Assembly (NCBI GenBank): GCA_040765725.1
Contig: JAXGRQ010000008.1
Location: 5,372-69,371, forward strand
Direction: 5' to 3'
Length of the DNA: 64,000 nt
DNA from: UBA5619 sp040765725
Lineage (GTDB): Bacteria > Desulfobacterota > Syntrophia > Syntrophales > UBA5619
The position numbers were made by a program, and so were the translations under genes. A model generated the notes under the pieces. It did no database searches and was not told the DNA's origin. It saw only the letters and a program-made list of their open reading frames with translations. Positions 32,027 through 41,688 of this stretch are shown piece by piece (positions within the stretch are counted from its first letter, which is position 1; each line of letters opens with the position of its first letter).

Positions 32027-32048
32027 CCCCGTCTCCTTTTTCAGCCGG

Positions 32049-32678
32049 TCAGCGTAGAAATGGATTGTACTGTTTTTCATGGCCGATTGTTGATGTCGGC
32101 ATGCTTCCATAGTTGTGCCCCGGCAGGACCACCGTCTCATCCGGCAGGGTGCAGAGTTTCCTCTGAATGGAATCGAACATCACCTCACCGGAACCTCCAG
32201 GCAGGTCGGTTCTGCCCACCGCCTCCACGAAGAGGGTGTCGCCGGTAAAGGCATAGCCGTCCAGCAAGAGGACCATGCTGCCCGGAGAATGGCCGGGGGT
32301 GTGGATCACCCGGAGCCTGAGCCCGCCGACTTGGATATCATCGCCGTCCCGGACCGTCCGGTCGGCGGGCGGCGAGGCTTTTCCTCCAAACATCATCAGC
32401 ATTGCCCGTGGGGTTGAGACAAGCATGTCTGCGTCGTCCTCATGGATGACGATTGTCGCGCCTGTCCGTTTCTTCATATCCTCATTGCCGCCGATATGAT
32501 CCACATGACCATGGGTGTTTACAATGTATTGAATGCTCACCTTGCTTTTCTCAGCCGCTGCGATGATGCCATCCGTATCCGCCGCAGGATCGATGACGAG
32601 CGCCTCTCCACTTTTCTCGTCGCCCACCAGATAGGCGAAAACCGCCATCTGTCCCACCTGTCGTTGTTCGATGAACAT
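32049..32678 (-). CDS. MBL-fold metallo-hydrolase (glyoxalase II-like)
   Basis: A 209-aa metallo-beta-lactamase-fold hydrolase. The zinc motif HGHVDHIGG (HxHxDH) is at about residues 55-63. Later ligands are HTPGHSPGS and a C-terminal PGHNYG. The family includes hydroxyacylglutathione hydrolases and other thioesterases, and the true substrate is unknown. It lies 22 nt upstream of purC and may be co-transcribed. Confidence 0.85.
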   Translation of the reverse strand: MFIEQRQVGQMAVFAYLVGDEKSGEALVIDPAADTDGIIAAAEKSKVSIQYIVNTHGHVDHIGGNEDMKKRTGATIVIHEDDADMLVSTPRAMLMMFGGKASPPADRTVRDGDDIQVGGLRLRVIHTPGHSPGSMVLLLDGYAFTGDTLFVEAVGRTDLPGGSGEVMFDSIQRKLCTLPDETVVLPGHNYGSMPTSTIGHEKQYNPFLR

Positions 32679-32962
32679 GATGCCCCCGCTTCTGCTTTTT
32701 TAAGGGGCGGCCTCCGATAAACCAGGCCGGCCTTTCGGGTTTGCCCCGTCTCATTCCATGGAGTCGCGATGGAACTATCATTTTTTCGCTTTGAAAGTCA
32801 ATGGGATTCCTGAGATCGGTATCGGACGGACGGTGTCCGCAGGCAGGGATGGAAAGGCGCGGGGGATTCGCGGTCCCCAACCGTTTTGATCCGTAGCAGC
32901 ACCCCTGCGTTTCCTGTCGGCAAACATCGCGATCGGTCCATGTCCCGCGGACCGCCCCGTGT

Positions 32963-33709
32963 TCATTTGCCTTTTTTTAAAAGCATCCGACGTTTCTGGA
33001 TGGCCAGAACAAAACCGAGGACCATGACCGATATGATGGGAGCCAGGGCAATCAGCGCGACCAACCCCAAGCCATGGATGATGGGATCCTGTCCACCCAT
33101 GGAGGAAGATGCGCCCAGGGCGAGGGCAAGAAGAAAAGTATTTGCCATGGGCCCCGTAGCGACACCGCCTGCATCGATCGCGATCGAGAGAAATTCTTTA
33201 TCGCTGAACCAGATGATCACCAAGACGAGCGCATATCCCGGTATCAGGATATAGAGGAGAGGGATGCCGTAACCGATCCTCAACATTCCCAGACCGACGA
33301 TCAGGGCCACACCTATGCAAATCGCATAAAGCACCGTTAGCCGGCGGATCGATCCGCTCGATGTCTGTTCCACCTGGTCGGCTAAAATCCGCACCGACGG
33401 TTCACCCCAAGTCGTAAAAAATCCGAGAAGGATGCCGAACGGCATCAAAAGCCATCGGTGAGGAAGCGTGCCCAAGGCCTCGCCAATGGCCCGGCCAAAG
33501 GGCAGAAAACTGATATATACCCCCTGCATGAAGAGCAGAAGGCCGGCCGAGGCCAGCAAAGTGCCCTTGAGTATGGTGACGACGTACCGGCGCGGCAGAC
33601 GAAGCATCAAAAGTTGAAAGATCAAAAAAAGAACCACCAACGGCAGGATCGCTTCGGTCACACTCAGGATGGTGCTTTGAAAGTTTGTGAAAATGTTGAT
33701 TTCATTCAA
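32963..33709 (-). CDS. DUF1538 family membrane protein (second subunit)
   Basis: 248 aa with about seven hydrophobic segments. It is homologous to the gene directly upstream; both share a motif of the type GxxTxxGEPxV (TTWGEPSVRILADQVE here) and a C-terminal GGVATGPMANTFLLALALG. The arrangement suggests a two-subunit or inverted-repeat transporter. It overlaps its partner by 4 nt. The family has no established substrate that I can name; the PII neighbour implies nucleotide- or metabolite-gated transport. Confidence 0.78.
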   Translation of the reverse strand: MNEINIFTNFQSTILSVTEAILPLVVLFLIFQLLMLRLPRRYVVTILKGTLLASAGLLLFMQGVYISFLPFGRAIGEALGTLPHRWLLMPFGILLGFFTTWGEPSVRILADQVEQTSSGSIRRLTVLYAICIGVALIVGLGMLRIGYGIPLLYILIPGYALVLVIIWFSDKEFLSIAIDAGGVATGPMANTFLLALALGASSSMGGQDPIIHGLGLVALIALAPIISVMVLGFVLAIQKRRMLLKKGK

Positions 33710-34422
33710 TGCAGTATCCCCAAAATCATCACGGCTATGATCGGCCCGATAGATGCAAATCCCAGCAGACCAAAACCATCCGATACGGATGATCTGCGGG
33801 CAAGAACGGAGCTGAGCCCGAGAGACAGTGCAAGCACTACGGGAGCGGTCAATGCCCCGGTGGTTACACTCCCCGAGTCATAGGCCAAAGGGACGAACTC
33901 AGCAGGGGTGATCAAGGAAAGAATCAGGATGACGGAATAGCATACCGTCAGCAGGTAGGCCATGCGAATCCCGAAAACGATACGCAGCATGGCAATGGCG
34001 ACGGAAATCCCCACACCAACGGCGATGACATATATAACAGAGTGCCCGGAAATGGCACCCCGGGCGATTTCCTCGATCTGCTTGGATAAAACCAGCACGT
34101 CCGGTTCGGCGACCGTGGTGGCAAACCCGAATGAAAACGCTACCACCGCGATGAGGAACAGTGATCCTTTCTTCGGCAGTTCGGCACCGATGGTTCTTCC
34201 CATCGGAAGAATCCCGATGTCGATACCCATCAGGAAAAAAATCATTCCGATGGTCGCCATCAGTGATCCAATGAGAAACTGGAGGAACAGCATGGTGGGC
34301 GCTTGTACCCATGTCCATTGAAGAATGCAGACAATCACAATCAAAGGCGAGATCGCCTGAAGGACTTCACGAAATTTTTCCTTGAATAACGGCAGCATAT
34401 TTTCCTGTCCTGAGAGCAACAA
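33706..34422 (-). CDS. DUF1538 family membrane protein (first subunit)
   Basis: 238 aa and about seven hydrophobic segments. It shows the paired family motifs FATTVAEPDVLVLSKQIEE and SGSVTTGALTAPVVLALSLG. It lies 57 nt after the PII gene and overlaps the second DUF1538 gene by 4 nt. It is probably the partner half of a heteromeric transporter. This is inferred from duplication and coupling, not from known biochemistry. Confidence 0.78.
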   Translation of the reverse strand: MLLSGQENMLPLFKEKFREVLQAISPLIVIVCILQWTWVQAPTMLFLQFLIGSLMATIGMIFFLMGIDIGILPMGRTIGAELPKKGSLFLIAVVAFSFGFATTVAEPDVLVLSKQIEEIARGAISGHSVIYVIAVGVGISVAIAMLRIVFGIRMAYLLTVCYSVILILSLITPAEFVPLAYDSGSVTTGALTAPVVLALSLGLSSVLARRSSVSDGFGLLGFASIGPIIAVMILGILH

Positions 34423-34479
34423 AGGGAGGGGACGTTGCGTTGCAACCGCACCTGCGGGATAGAGGGTTCCATGGTTCCG

Positions 34480-34815
34480 TTACTCTTTCAATAAATGGCA
34501 GATCCCGATGGTCTTCTCGACCTCCAGCACAAACGCCACCCCCATACCCGGTTTGTCCAAGTCTACGGCATGGCGGATGGCTTCCAACACGTTTTCCGAC
34601 TTGGTTCGGTCGATGATGGTGAATACTATCTCTTTTTCAGGCTCTACCGGTATCCCGAAAAGTTTCATTTTTTCATGGATGCCGGTTCCGCGACCGTAGA
34701 TGATGGTTCCTCCTTCTGCACCGGCCTTTTTAGTGGCATCCACCACCTCTTCGGCAAAACCTTTGTTGACGATGGTTACAATCAAATCAAAGGCTATCGG
34801 ACAAGTATCTATCAT
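34480..34815 (-). CDS. P-II family signalling protein linked to DUF1538
   Basis: A 111-aa PII-fold protein: VTIVNKGFAEEVVDATKKAG, the T-loop-region GRGTGIHEKMKLFGI, and EKEIVFTIIDR before the C-terminal strand. The T-loop is short and lacks the uridylylation Tyr context of GlnB/GlnK. A classical nitrogen role is therefore doubtful, and direct control of the DUF1538 pair is more likely. It is the first gene of the three-gene operon. Confidence 0.8.
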   Translation of the reverse strand: MIDTCPIAFDLIVTIVNKGFAEEVVDATKKAGAEGGTIIYGRGTGIHEKMKLFGIPVEPEKEIVFTIIDRTKSENVLEAIRHAVDLDKPGMGVAFVLEVEKTIGICHLLKE

Positions 34816-35413
34816 GGAATTCCCTCCGAAAGATCCTTATCAATGTGTCGCTTGCAGAGGACAAATGCCTGCAAGTCCCTCTCCGTGAACAACAAAACTG
34901 ATGTTTCCCCGGGTGTGTGAAATTCACTTCGTGCGGATCCGTCATTCCTTTTCCACTTTCCTTTGATGTGGCCTATCTGCTCTTCATACACGAGCATGCT
35001 TGCAGTGCATACTTGAGTGCATTCAGTCGGATTCACATGACGTTTAAGCGGATGGCGACGATCGCATCTCTGGAGCGGAAATCTCGGTGTTGCAATGTCC
35101 AAACATCGTCGCATGGAATCGAAACGGTATGGATCACATCATCGTTTCTGATGATTCGGCAACAGATGGTAAATCCCGGCGCCCTCCATTTAAAAAATTC
35201 TCTTTATGTCTGAAAGTATAAGGAAGGCGCAACGTCAAGTCAACAAAAAACAGTTCAAAAAAACAGTTCGTAGGAAACAAGATAGCCTTTATGCAGAACA
35301 TGTCCTGATCCTTTGTGACAAATAGTCGTAGACAAGTAAATCGAACCTTCCTATACTGACATGCAAACCAAAGGAACGTCAATCCAAGGAGAGTCCTTTG
35401 ACGGATAAGACTT
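34816..35413 (+). other. 598-nt region without a recognised gene
   Basis: Presumably holds the promoter of the PII-DUF1538 operon (minus strand) and the leader of the truncated gene at 35414. Short ORFs on both strands look like chance. I see no sigma-54 site, tRNA or clear repeat. Confidence 0.4.
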
Positions 35414-35779
35414 ATGGATAAGCGGATGGAAGTTTTGAAAAAGATCTTGATCACGCATCCTCACAATGAAATCCCGAATCTTCCTTTGGCAGATCAACTG
35501 GAATTTGCAAGAAAGGGAGCTTACCTGGAACACTGCTTTGCGGTCACCACTCCCATGTTTTTCAATGCCCGGATTCAGGATCTGGTCGAGGCCATTCGAA
35601 AAGTGGGTCCGGATCGGTGCGTCCTCGCCTCGGATTTGGGTCAGGTCTGCAATCCCTCCCCGATGGAAGGGTTGCGCATATTTATCCTCGGGCTGATGAG
35701 CCTGGGCATTACCCGTGAGGAGATCGACACCATGGTCCGCAAAAATCCGACGAAATTGCTAGGGTTGGATGAGGAATGA
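35414..35779 (+). pseudogene. C-terminal fragment of a DUF6282/amidohydrolase-like protein
   Basis: 121 aa that look like the C-terminal 40% of a DUF6282-type protein of about 300 aa: ILITHPHNEIPNLPLADQ, AYLEHCFAVTTP, GPDRCVLASDLGQVCNP and MVRKNPTKLLGLDEE. A stop lies four codons upstream in frame, and the metal-binding N-terminal half is not visible in the 600 nt before it. No good ribosome binding site is seen. It is most likely a decayed remnant of a metal-dependent hydrolase. Confidence 0.6.
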
Positions 35780-36022
35780 GAGGGTGCTGGAAATAAGGCC
35801 TGCAGACTCGCGTCTGCCGGCCGAAACCCCAAAGCGCCTGCCGATGGCCGAGGTGTGCCGGAAGCCCGGCCATGATCTTCTGCCGATCGTTGATCCTGAC
35901 CGCCGGGCTGAATTCGGGGATTTCGAAATGCCGCCATGGAAGGAGCCGGCCCGGATCATGCCGCCGGTCGGCCGGTTCCGGACGGCAGGGTCGGTCACAA
36001 GGACAGTTGAGGAGGCATAGAC

Positions 36023-36919
36023 ATGTCGAGAATCGCCGCCAACGGCATCCAAATCGAGTATGAAACATTTGGGAACCCGTCAGACCGTCCGTTGCTGTTG
36101 ATCACCGGATTGGGGGGACAAATGATCCATTGGGATGAAGACCTCTGCCGGGATCTTGCGGATCGCGGTCATTATGTCATCCGATACGATAACCGGGATA
36201 CCGGACTCTCCACCAAATTCGACCATGCCGGTAAAACAAGGATCCGAGAAACGTTGGGAAAAATATCGAAAGGCGACAAGAGCGGTGTGCCCTACACCAT
36301 AGAGGACATGGCGGACGACGGTGCGGCATTTCTGGCCGGGCTCGGAATTTCTTCCGCCCATATCTGCGGCACGTCGATGGGAGGAGCCATCGCCCAGACG
36401 ATCACCCTTCGGCATCCTTCCAGGGTGTCGAGTTTGATCTCCATATACTCGCACACGGGAAATCCGGCACTTCCGCAGCCGAAACCCGAAGTCACAGCGG
36501 CATTGATTGCCCGTGCCCCATCCGAGCGGGAAGCCTACATTGAGCATATGACCCAATTCTTCAAAATGATTGCCGGGCGCGGTTTTCCGTTTGATGAAGC
36601 GTGGACCCGCAAGAAGATGGCTGCAAGTTTCGACCGTTGCCTCTACCCGCAGGGCATGGGGCGCCAATTGATTGCCGTCAGGGCGCAAAATGACAGAACG
36701 TCGGAGCTTGCTTCCATCAAGGCGCCTGTCCTGGTTATTCACGGGACGGATGATCCCCTGGTATCGGTGGAGGGCGGAAAAGAGACCGCTGCGGCAATAC
36801 CGGGCGCCGAACTGCTGTTGATCGAGGGCATGGGGCATGATCTTCCGCACGGCGGGGCATGGCCGCAGATCGTCGACGCGATCACAGCCCATACGCAGAA
36901 GGCAAAAAATCGTATTTAA
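36023..36919 (+). CDS. Alpha/beta hydrolase
   Basis: 298 aa with the complete catalytic triad context: nucleophile elbow GTSMGG (Ser at about 119), the acid in HGTDDPLVS and the His in GMGHDLPHG. The oxyanion region is TGLGGQMIHW near residues 28-37. The closest known types are haloperoxidase/esterase-like hydrolases. Specificity cannot be read from sequence. It stands alone between the truncated gene and rsmB. Confidence 0.85.
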   Translation: MSRIAANGIQIEYETFGNPSDRPLLLITGLGGQMIHWDEDLCRDLADRGHYVIRYDNRDTGLSTKFDHAGKTRIRETLGKISKGDKSGVPYTIEDMADDGAAFLAGLGISSAHICGTSMGGAIAQTITLRHPSRVSSLISIYSHTGNPALPQPKPEVTAALIARAPSEREAYIEHMTQFFKMIAGRGFPFDEAWTRKKMAASFDRCLYPQGMGRQLIAVRAQNDRTSELASIKAPVLVIHGTDDPLVSVEGGKETAAAIPGAELLLIEGMGHDLPHGGAWPQIVDAITAHTQKAKNRI

Positions 36920-37047
36920 GTGCCACCAGGACTTTTTCTTTTTTTCACGGCCGGATATTGCGGTAAAAAATATTTTTCAATCAGACCGGCCGCTATCCCG
37001 GACGGCAAAAAATATGGATGACAGGCAGACTTTTTAAGGGCGGACTC

Positions 37048-38406
37048 TCAGGAGGTTCGTCTGAATGCCGCCGCGAAAAAGCCATCCATGCCTTCGCGGT
37101 GGGGGCAGGTTCGGAAAAAGCCCCGAGCGTCGACAAGTTCCGGAGGCACGCCCTCCGGAGGGATGTGTTTGAAGTCGTGCCGCGCGGCGAGAAGGTGATC
37201 GACGACCGATTCATTTTCTTCTTGCGTGACGGTGCAGACGCAATAGACCAGAAGCCCGCCCGGTTTTACGGTTTCTGCCGCATTCGCGAGCAGGCGCTTC
37301 TGGAGAGCCATGGCGTTTTCGATGTCGGACGGGACGATCCGCCAGCGGATTTCGGGGTTTCGCCGCAGCGTTCCGAGACCGGAGCAGGGGGCGTCGACGA
37401 GAACCCGGTCGAAAGCGGCGCGAAAGGACTCCGGCATTGCGGTTGCGTCTCCCGGAAGGATATCCAAGATGGTTGTGCCGAGGCGGTTTGCCTCTTCGGA
37501 GAGGAGGCGCAGCCTGTCCGGATAAAGGTCCATGGCCGTGATCTGTCCCCGGTTTTCCATGATGGCGGCGAGGTGAAGCGTTTTTCCCCCGGTGCCGGAA
37601 CAAACGTCGAGGATCCTCTCGCCGGGCCGCGGGGCAACGACGCGGGAAACGAGTTGGGACGCCTCGTCTTGAACCCGGATCAGACCGTCACGGAAGAAGA
37701 CTGTCTGCCGGAGGTCGGCGGCCGGGGTCAGGAGATGCAGGCCGTCCGGGGAGAAGCGTGTTTTTTCGGCCGTGATCCCGTTTGCCGAGAGTTCCGTGAC
37801 GATCTTCTCCCGTGATGTTTTCAGCCTGTTCACGCGCACGGTCAGCGGCGGGACGGCGTTGTTCGCGCGGCAAATGGCGATCGTCTCCCCGATGCCGCAA
37901 CGGTCCAACCAGCGTTCCACGAGCCAGCGGGGGTGCGAATAAAGGATGGAGATCGCCCTGCCGGGATCTTTCGCCATCTCCGGCCATGGGATGTTTTCCT
38001 GATTCCGTATCGCGTTCCGGAGAATCGCGTTCACCAGTCCCGCGGCGGCCGGACATCGCTGCCTTGCGATGCCGACGGCCTCGTTGACCGCGGCAAAGTC
38101 GGGGATCCGGTCCGTGAACAGGATTTGATAGAGAGCCGTTCGAAGAATGTTCCGGGGCGTCGTTTCCAGCGCGGATTCCTTTCCCCTGTAGAGACGGCCG
38201 ATGATCCAGTCCAGGCGGCCCCGCATCCGGAGCGTTCCGTAGACGAGTTCGGTGAGGAGCTTCCGGTCGGGGAGACTCGGTATTTCTGTGCCGGTCAGCA
38301 CGGCATCCAGCAGAGGTTCGGCGTATGCGCGGTCCCGGTCGATCCGGTCCAGAATATCAACGGCCATACCCCGAACCGTCTTTTTCTTTTTCCGTTCGGC
38401 ATTCAT
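37048..38406 (-). CDS. rsmB: 16S rRNA m5C967 methyltransferase RsmB
   Basis: A 452-aa protein with an N-terminal NusB-like RNA-binding domain (about 1-140) and a C-terminal SAM-dependent methyltransferase. The motifs are DVCSGTGGKTLHLA (SAM site), DAPCSGLGTLRRNP (general Cys) and VYCVCTVTQEEN (catalytic Cys). It methylates C967 of 16S rRNA. Its start overlaps the fmt stop by 4 nt, keeping the common fmt-rsmB pair. Confidence 0.92.
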   Translation of the reverse strand: MNAERKKKKTVRGMAVDILDRIDRDRAYAEPLLDAVLTGTEIPSLPDRKLLTELVYGTLRMRGRLDWIIGRLYRGKESALETTPRNILRTALYQILFTDRIPDFAAVNEAVGIARQRCPAAAGLVNAILRNAIRNQENIPWPEMAKDPGRAISILYSHPRWLVERWLDRCGIGETIAICRANNAVPPLTVRVNRLKTSREKIVTELSANGITAEKTRFSPDGLHLLTPAADLRQTVFFRDGLIRVQDEASQLVSRVVAPRPGERILDVCSGTGGKTLHLAAIMENRGQITAMDLYPDRLRLLSEEANRLGTTILDILPGDATAMPESFRAAFDRVLVDAPCSGLGTLRRNPEIRWRIVPSDIENAMALQKRLLANAAETVKPGGLLVYCVCTVTQEENESVVDHLLAARHDFKHIPPEGVPPELVDARGFFRTCPHREGMDGFFAAAFRRTS

Positions 38407-39356
38407 CCCCGGATATGCTCACCCAGAATTTGCCCCGGGAGGACGGAGCAGCCCCGCAGAAAATCGGCAACGCTCATCCGTTTCTTCCCTTCCAGTTGCA
38501 CCTCTTTCAGCAGCAGATAACCGTTTCCCGCGGCGACACGGAGGGTGCCGGCCGGCTCGCCGGAAACCGTGCCCGGTGTCTCCGAAACGGGAGAGGGTTC
38601 CGCGGTGGCCGCAAACACCTTGAGTTGTTTGCCGGCGATCATCGTAAACGCCCCGGGGACAGGGGAAAGTCCCCGGATCAGCGAAACGATTTCTCGGCAA
38701 TCCCGGTCCCAGCGAATTCGAGCCTCCTCCCGGCCGATGCGGGGGGCGGGAGATGCGAGGCGGTGATCCTGCGGACGCGGCAGCAGCGTTCCTGTCTGCA
38801 ACATGGCCAAGGCCATGATCAGAAGTTCCGAACCCAATTTCGCCAGGCGATCCTGCAGTTCGCCGAATGTTTCTTCAGGCCCGATCGGCGTCTCCTGCTG
38901 GAGAAGGATATCGCCGGTGTCCACCCCCTCATCCATTCGCATGATGGTGACCCCGGTCTCCTTTTCGCCTTGGATGATCGCGCGGTTGATCGGCGCCGCT
39001 CCACGGTATTTCGGCAGCAGCGACGGATGGATGTTGACGCAGCCCATCCGCGGACCGTGAATGATCTCCGGGGGGAGGATCTGTCCGAAGGCCGCGACCG
39101 CAACGACGTCGGGCGCAAGCGTCCGAAATTTTGCCATGAAGTCGGGTTCCCGGACCTTTTCCGGCTGAAAAACCGGAAGGCCCAATTCCTCGGCCAGTCG
39201 CTTGACCGGGGGCGACGCCGGGGACCGGCCGCGTCCCTGCGGACGGTCCGGCTGCGTGACGACGGCAAGGACAGGCCAGCCGCCATGCACGAGGCCCCGA
39301 AGCGCCGGCACCGCAAAGTCCGGTGTTCCCATGAAAAGAATCGTCGGTTTGTTCAT
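38403..39356 (-). CDS. fmt: Methionyl-tRNA formyltransferase
   Basis: Formylates initiator Met-tRNA. The start MNKPTILFMGTPDFAVP at 39356 is the family N-terminus; 23 more upstream codons are open but unlikely. The formyl-transfer motif HPSLLPKYRGAAPINRAI and the MDEGVDTGDIL loop are present, with the C-terminal OB-like domain. It is 317 aa, translationally coupled to rsmB and 43 nt after priA. Confidence 0.94.
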   Translation of the reverse strand: MNKPTILFMGTPDFAVPALRGLVHGGWPVLAVVTQPDRPQGRGRSPASPPVKRLAEELGLPVFQPEKVREPDFMAKFRTLAPDVVAVAAFGQILPPEIIHGPRMGCVNIHPSLLPKYRGAAPINRAIIQGEKETGVTIMRMDEGVDTGDILLQQETPIGPEETFGELQDRLAKLGSELLIMALAMLQTGTLLPRPQDHRLASPAPRIGREEARIRWDRDCREIVSLIRGLSPVPGAFTMIAGKQLKVFAATAEPSPVSETPGTVSGEPAGTLRVAAGNGYLLLKEVQLEGKKRMSVADFLRGCSVLPGQILGEHIRG

Positions 39357-39399
39357 CTTGCGGCCTCCCGATATTTGTCCGGTCAACTGTTGGGCCGGT

Positions 39400-41583
39400 T
39401 TACATGAAATGGACCGGATCGACATCCACCTGAATTTCCAGTCCGCCTCTCCGCTCCTCGAGCACCTTTTCCGCCAAAAGGTGCAGCGGCCCGCTATGGG
39501 GACCCCGAAGAAGCATCTGCCAGCGGTAACGCCCCCGCAGCCGGGCCAGCGGGGATTCGGCGGGACCGATCACGTCCACCTTTCCGGCCGTCATGGTTGC
39601 GGCCAGTTCCCGTGCCCGCTTTCCGATATCCGTGACGGCCCTTTTTCCTTCCGTCTGCTTCAGACCGGAAAAATGGATGCCGATCAGACGTGAAAAAGGG
39701 GGATACCCGAGCTCCCGGCGGATGGGAAGCTCGTCCGCGTAGTACCCTGCATAGTCGTGGTCCTGCGCGCGACGGATTGCGTAATGTCCGGGGTTGAACG
39801 TCTGCACGACGACCCGTCCCCTCTGATCGCCCCTCCCGCCTCTTCCCGAAACCTGCGTCAGGATCTGGAAAGTTCTTTCGGATGCCCTGAAGTCCGGGAT
39901 GTTCAGGGAAGCGTCGGCGGCCAGGACGCCGACCAGTGTGATCTCCGGAAAATCATGACCTTTGGTGATCATCTGGGTGCCGATCAGGATGTCGATTTCA
40001 CGTCGGTCGAGCTTCGCGAGAATCCTTTCCGTGTCCCCCCTCCGCGAGGTCGTATCGCTGTCCATCCGGACGATCCGCGCCTCCGGGAAGAGTTTCTTCG
40101 TTTCTTCGACGGCCCGCTCCGTCCCCGCCCCTTGGCTGCGGATGTGCCCCGCCCCGCAGGCGGGGCATAAATCCGGCGGTTTCGCCGTGAAGTCGCAGTG
40201 ATGGCATTTCAAAACCCCCAGCGCGGCGTGGTTCGTCAGCGCCAGGTCACAGGAAGGGCAGGCAAAGACATGGCCGCAATCCGGACAGAAAAGAAAGGTG
40301 TGAAATCCGCGCCGGTTGAGGAACAACAGCGCCTGCTTCCGATGCTCCATGGTTTCCCGGAGCGCCTCGACCAGTGGACGGGAAAGGAGCGGCGTCCGGC
40401 CCTGGCCGTCCCGTTGCGTTCTCATGTCGACCACTTCGACGAGCGGCAGCGGGTGCTCATCCACTCGGCACGGGAGGGACAGGTAGCGGTACCGCCTCTC
40501 CATTGCCTGAAAATAGGTCTGGACCCCCGGCGTTGCGGAGCCGAGGATCACCGTGGCCCGCTCGAATTTTCCGCGCACCACGGCGAGGTCCCGCGCATTG
40601 TACCGCAAACGGTCGTCCTGTTTGTAGGAGGGGTCGTGCTCTTCATCCACGATGATCAACCGAAGATCCCGAACCGGCGCAAAAAGGGCGGATCGCGCAC
40701 CGACAACCAGGCGGATTTCGCCCCGGCAGAGTTGTTTCCACTGGTCATGCCGGGCGCCCTGGGAGATCCCGCTGTGCATCACCGCGATCGCCCTCTCGGG
40801 GAAACGTTCGCGGATGCGGGAGAGAAGCTGCGTGGTCAGGGCAATCTCCGGGACCAGATAAATTGCCCCACCGCCGTTTTGAAGGGTTGCGTCGATGGCC
40901 CGGAGATACACCTCGGTTTTGCCGCTTCCCGTCACGCCGTGCAGCAGGCAGGGGGAGAAAAGCCGGGAGGAGAGACAGCCGTAAATTTCATGCAACGCCT
41001 GTTCCTGTGCTTCGTTCGGCAGGATGGCGTTCTTGTTGCAGCCGATCTCTGTGGTGAAAACCGGTTTCCGCATCAGCGGCTGTTTGCGGAGAAGGATGAC
41101 GCCTTTCTGTTCCAGTCTTCGAAGAAAAGAGGCCTCTCTGAGGCGGACCGGAAGCCCTGCAACGGGTATTTCCCCCTTTCCCCGGAGAAAGTCGATGAGG
41201 GCCTGCTGCTTTTCGGTGAGCTTGATCTCGGAGATATTTTCCGCAGGGCGGGAGATCATCTTTTCGATTTTCCCATCGGTTCCCACCGGGAGTATCTCCC
41301 CCAGCACTTTCCCCAACGGGCAAATATAATAGCGCGAAATCCACTCGAAATAGTCCAGATCCTGCCTGTTGAAAAAGGGCTCGGGATCCGGAAGATCGAT
41401 GATCTCCCGGACCGTCTGTTCGGGCGCCGCGGACAGGGTCTCGACAATCCAGCCGGTCAGACGCTTTTTCCCGAAGGGGACCAGAACACGCTTTCCCAGC
41501 GCCGCGGATGTCTCGAGGTATCCGGGAACGGAATAGGTAAAGGTCTTCGTGGAGGGAATCGGAACGGCAACCCTGACAAACAT
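39400..41583 (-). CDS. priA: Primosomal protein N' (PriA helicase)
   Basis: Replication-restart 3'-5' helicase. The N-terminal 3'BD (MFVRVAVPIPSTKTFTYSVPG) precedes Walker A GVTGSGKTEVY and the DEEH box (VDEEHDPSYKQ). Two zinc-binding cysteine pairs follow (CPDCGHVFACPSC and CHHCDFTAKPPDLCPAC), then the helicase C lobe. ATG 41583 is preferred over TTG 41598, which lies in the GAGG Shine-Dalgarno sequence. It is 727 aa. Confidence 0.93.
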   Translation of the reverse strand: MFVRVAVPIPSTKTFTYSVPGYLETSAALGKRVLVPFGKKRLTGWIVETLSAAPEQTVREIIDLPDPEPFFNRQDLDYFEWISRYYICPLGKVLGEILPVGTDGKIEKMISRPAENISEIKLTEKQQALIDFLRGKGEIPVAGLPVRLREASFLRRLEQKGVILLRKQPLMRKPVFTTEIGCNKNAILPNEAQEQALHEIYGCLSSRLFSPCLLHGVTGSGKTEVYLRAIDATLQNGGGAIYLVPEIALTTQLLSRIRERFPERAIAVMHSGISQGARHDQWKQLCRGEIRLVVGARSALFAPVRDLRLIIVDEEHDPSYKQDDRLRYNARDLAVVRGKFERATVILGSATPGVQTYFQAMERRYRYLSLPCRVDEHPLPLVEVVDMRTQRDGQGRTPLLSRPLVEALRETMEHRKQALLFLNRRGFHTFLFCPDCGHVFACPSCDLALTNHAALGVLKCHHCDFTAKPPDLCPACGAGHIRSQGAGTERAVEETKKLFPEARIVRMDSDTTSRRGDTERILAKLDRREIDILIGTQMITKGHDFPEITLVGVLAADASLNIPDFRASERTFQILTQVSGRGGRGDQRGRVVVQTFNPGHYAIRRAQDHDYAGYYADELPIRRELGYPPFSRLIGIHFSGLKQTEGKRAVTDIGKRARELAATMTAGKVDVIGPAESPLARLRGRYRWQMLLRGPHSGPLHLLAEKVLEERRGGLEIQVDVDPVHFM

Positions 41584-41688
41584 CCGGTTGTTCCTCAAAA
41601 AAAACCCCTCTTCGTTGTCCCCGTGTAGGGGGTGATGAGGGGGGATGAAAGGCGGTGGGGGTTGCCCGGGATCGCGAAGGGGCGGGTT

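Noticed and set aside
35769..36020. 83-aa ORF between the truncated gene and the alpha/beta hydrolase
   Set aside because: No family resemblance, no ribosome binding site, and open frames on both strands here reflect high GC.
40198..41628. Plus-strand 476-aa ORF over priA
   Set aside because: Antisense shadow of a complete PriA with helicase and zinc motifs.
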